64,000 nucleotides of DNA from Delphinus delphis (taxonomy: Eukaryota > Chordata > Mammalia > Artiodactyla > Delphinidae). The notes under the pieces are model-generated. The model worked only from the letters and a program-made list of their open reading frames with translations, had not been told where the DNA came from and did no database searches. Where the stretch lies: the NCBI RefSeq assembly GCF_949987515.2, contig NC_082701.1, positions 40,131,755 to 40,195,754 of the forward strand, given 5' to 3'. Shown here in pieces: positions 62,800-64,000 of this stretch; within the stretch, counting starts at the first letter, position 1; each line of letters opens with the position of its first letter. The position numbers and the translations under genes were made by a program.

Positions 62800-64000
62800 T
62801 GTATTTAAAAGACTCTTATTGTTTGTTATTTTATCTCATATAGTCCTTTTGGAGCAATCAACTTCAATCTTTCATACAAAGGGTAAAACTGAGGCACAGA
62901 ATGCTGGAAGTATTTTCCTGAGCCATCGGTCACAGTATAGCTAGCCTACGCTTCAACAGTAACAATCATGAAAATCTCAGTAGCTTATTGCAACATTTAT
63001 TTTCTGTTTATGTCACAGCCTGATATTGGTCAGTTTGCCTTGTCAAGAGTGCTCTCTTCTGAGGAGTGACTAAGATCCAGCTTGCTTGTAAATTACAGCC
63101 ACCATCTGGAACATGTGGCCTCCAAGTTCACTGAGGCAGGGAGAGAGAGAGTGGATAGATTGTGGAGGATGTTTTAAAGAACCAGGCGTGGAAGCGGTTT
63201 ATATCACATCTGTGTCTACATCCTGTTGACCTTCATGCATCACATGACTCTAGTCTAAGTGCAAAGGAGGCTGAGAAATGCAGAGGAGCACATGAATTTT
63301 GATTAGGGCTAATAGTTTCTATCATAGTCTGTCCTTTGCTCACTTCTTTCTCAACATAGGTTAACACAATTAACCTATCCCTGAGAGAGACAACCCAAGG
63401 TCCTATGTAGTCATTGCATCAACCTATATGTCCAGGATCTCTGGATGGCAGGTGGTCCTCTCTGTCAGGTGAAGATACGGATATATTTTGTCCAGTGACC
63501 TGTGAACTAAAAAGACAAACTGTTTGCCCCTAATGTAATATATCAAGTTTGCAGAGGACAGGGTACTTGCCATCAACACCCTCATTCATGGAGGGGAAGA
63601 TGGTAGACCCCAGTGGACAGTACTCTGTAGCAATCCTTCAGTCCTTCAGGAAGAGGTTGGAAAAGTCTCTCACCCTTGATGAGGCTTGATTCTGCAACCT
63701 GGGGAGTCTCTTTTGACTTTCTGATCCTGGCTCCTGATAGCCTTTGTGAGGACCCTCCTTTCACATTATTCCCCTTGGCCACCTTTGAAGTGGGTGTGGA
63801 AGAGAGACATGATCTTCTATGGGGGCTCTGCAGCCTTTGAAGACTGCTTGCTGCACTGCAGTATTTGGAGTTTGTTTTCATCTTGAACTGTCAATGGCTT
63901 CTCTCTTTGTTTTTTTTTTTTCCAGTCCAAGCTCATTCATTCACTGTTTTAATGGCAATATAGTATAATTCTCTTGATAACTTAGTAGGCTGATACCTTT
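62800..64000. other. Intergenic DNA with an unassigned old repeat
   Basis: The part from about 63000 to 63620 has the look of an ancient interspersed repeat, but I cannot name the family. No gene seen. Confidence 0.35.
62830..62960 (-). repeat. MIR fragment
   Basis: Reverse MIR (aaagggtaaaactgaggcac agaatg). Confidence 0.6.

Overview
The window is mammalian nuclear DNA. The many young tRNA-derived SINEs of the CHR-1/CHR-2 type (A/B-box head, A-rich tail, target-site duplications) place it in Cetartiodactyla. The abundance of the short, internally deleted CHR-2 form points to a cetacean, possibly a toothed whale; that last step is inference. Most of the window is transposon sequence, with L1 LINEs the largest part. 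There are no prokaryotic features.

Two CC-chemokine genes are visible, both on the minus strand and both with the three-exon layout of the MCP/eotaxin family. CCL11 (eotaxin) is complete at 46301-49725: three exons, a 97-codon product, a TATA-like box and an overlapping STAT6/NF-kB motif. CCL8 (MCP-2) lies downstream at 7148-8157, but only exons 1 and 2 can be found. The order CCL11 then CCL8 on one strand matches the mammalian MCP cluster. No exon 3 of CCL8 is seen in the 7.1 kb that remain before the window edge.

Layout, low to high coordinates: 1-7100 is CCL8 downstream DNA with a nested L1 and two SINEs; 7148-8265 is CCL8; 8935-9215 is an old L1; 9440-16885 is a nearly full-length plus-strand L1 with broken frames and two SINEs in ORF2; 17200-23000 is mostly unique DNA with MIR fragments and two SINEs at its edges; 23046-26977 is a 3'-truncated minus-strand L1 with an intact 5' end; 27080-27323 is a THEM4-like retropseudogene fragment; 27500-33500 is unique DNA with MIR, L1 3' ends and a probable solo LTR; 33537-44514 is a defective class I (gammaretrovirus-like) endogenous provirus with paired LTRs, a 4-bp target duplication and six later insertions; 46301-49850 is CCL11, with an L1 in intron 2; 52692-60067 is a full-length minus-strand L1 with a clear target duplication; 60876-62781 is an L1 with a twin-priming inversion; the rest is mostly unassigned.

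The working genes are the chemokines, secreted proteins that attract eosinophils, monocytes and other CCR2/CCR3-bearing leukocytes. I found no evidence for a new multi-gene system. The most novel observations are the apparent loss of CCL8 exon 3 and two small open frames (one antisense, one sense) that recur at the same positions in the separate L1 5'UTR copies.
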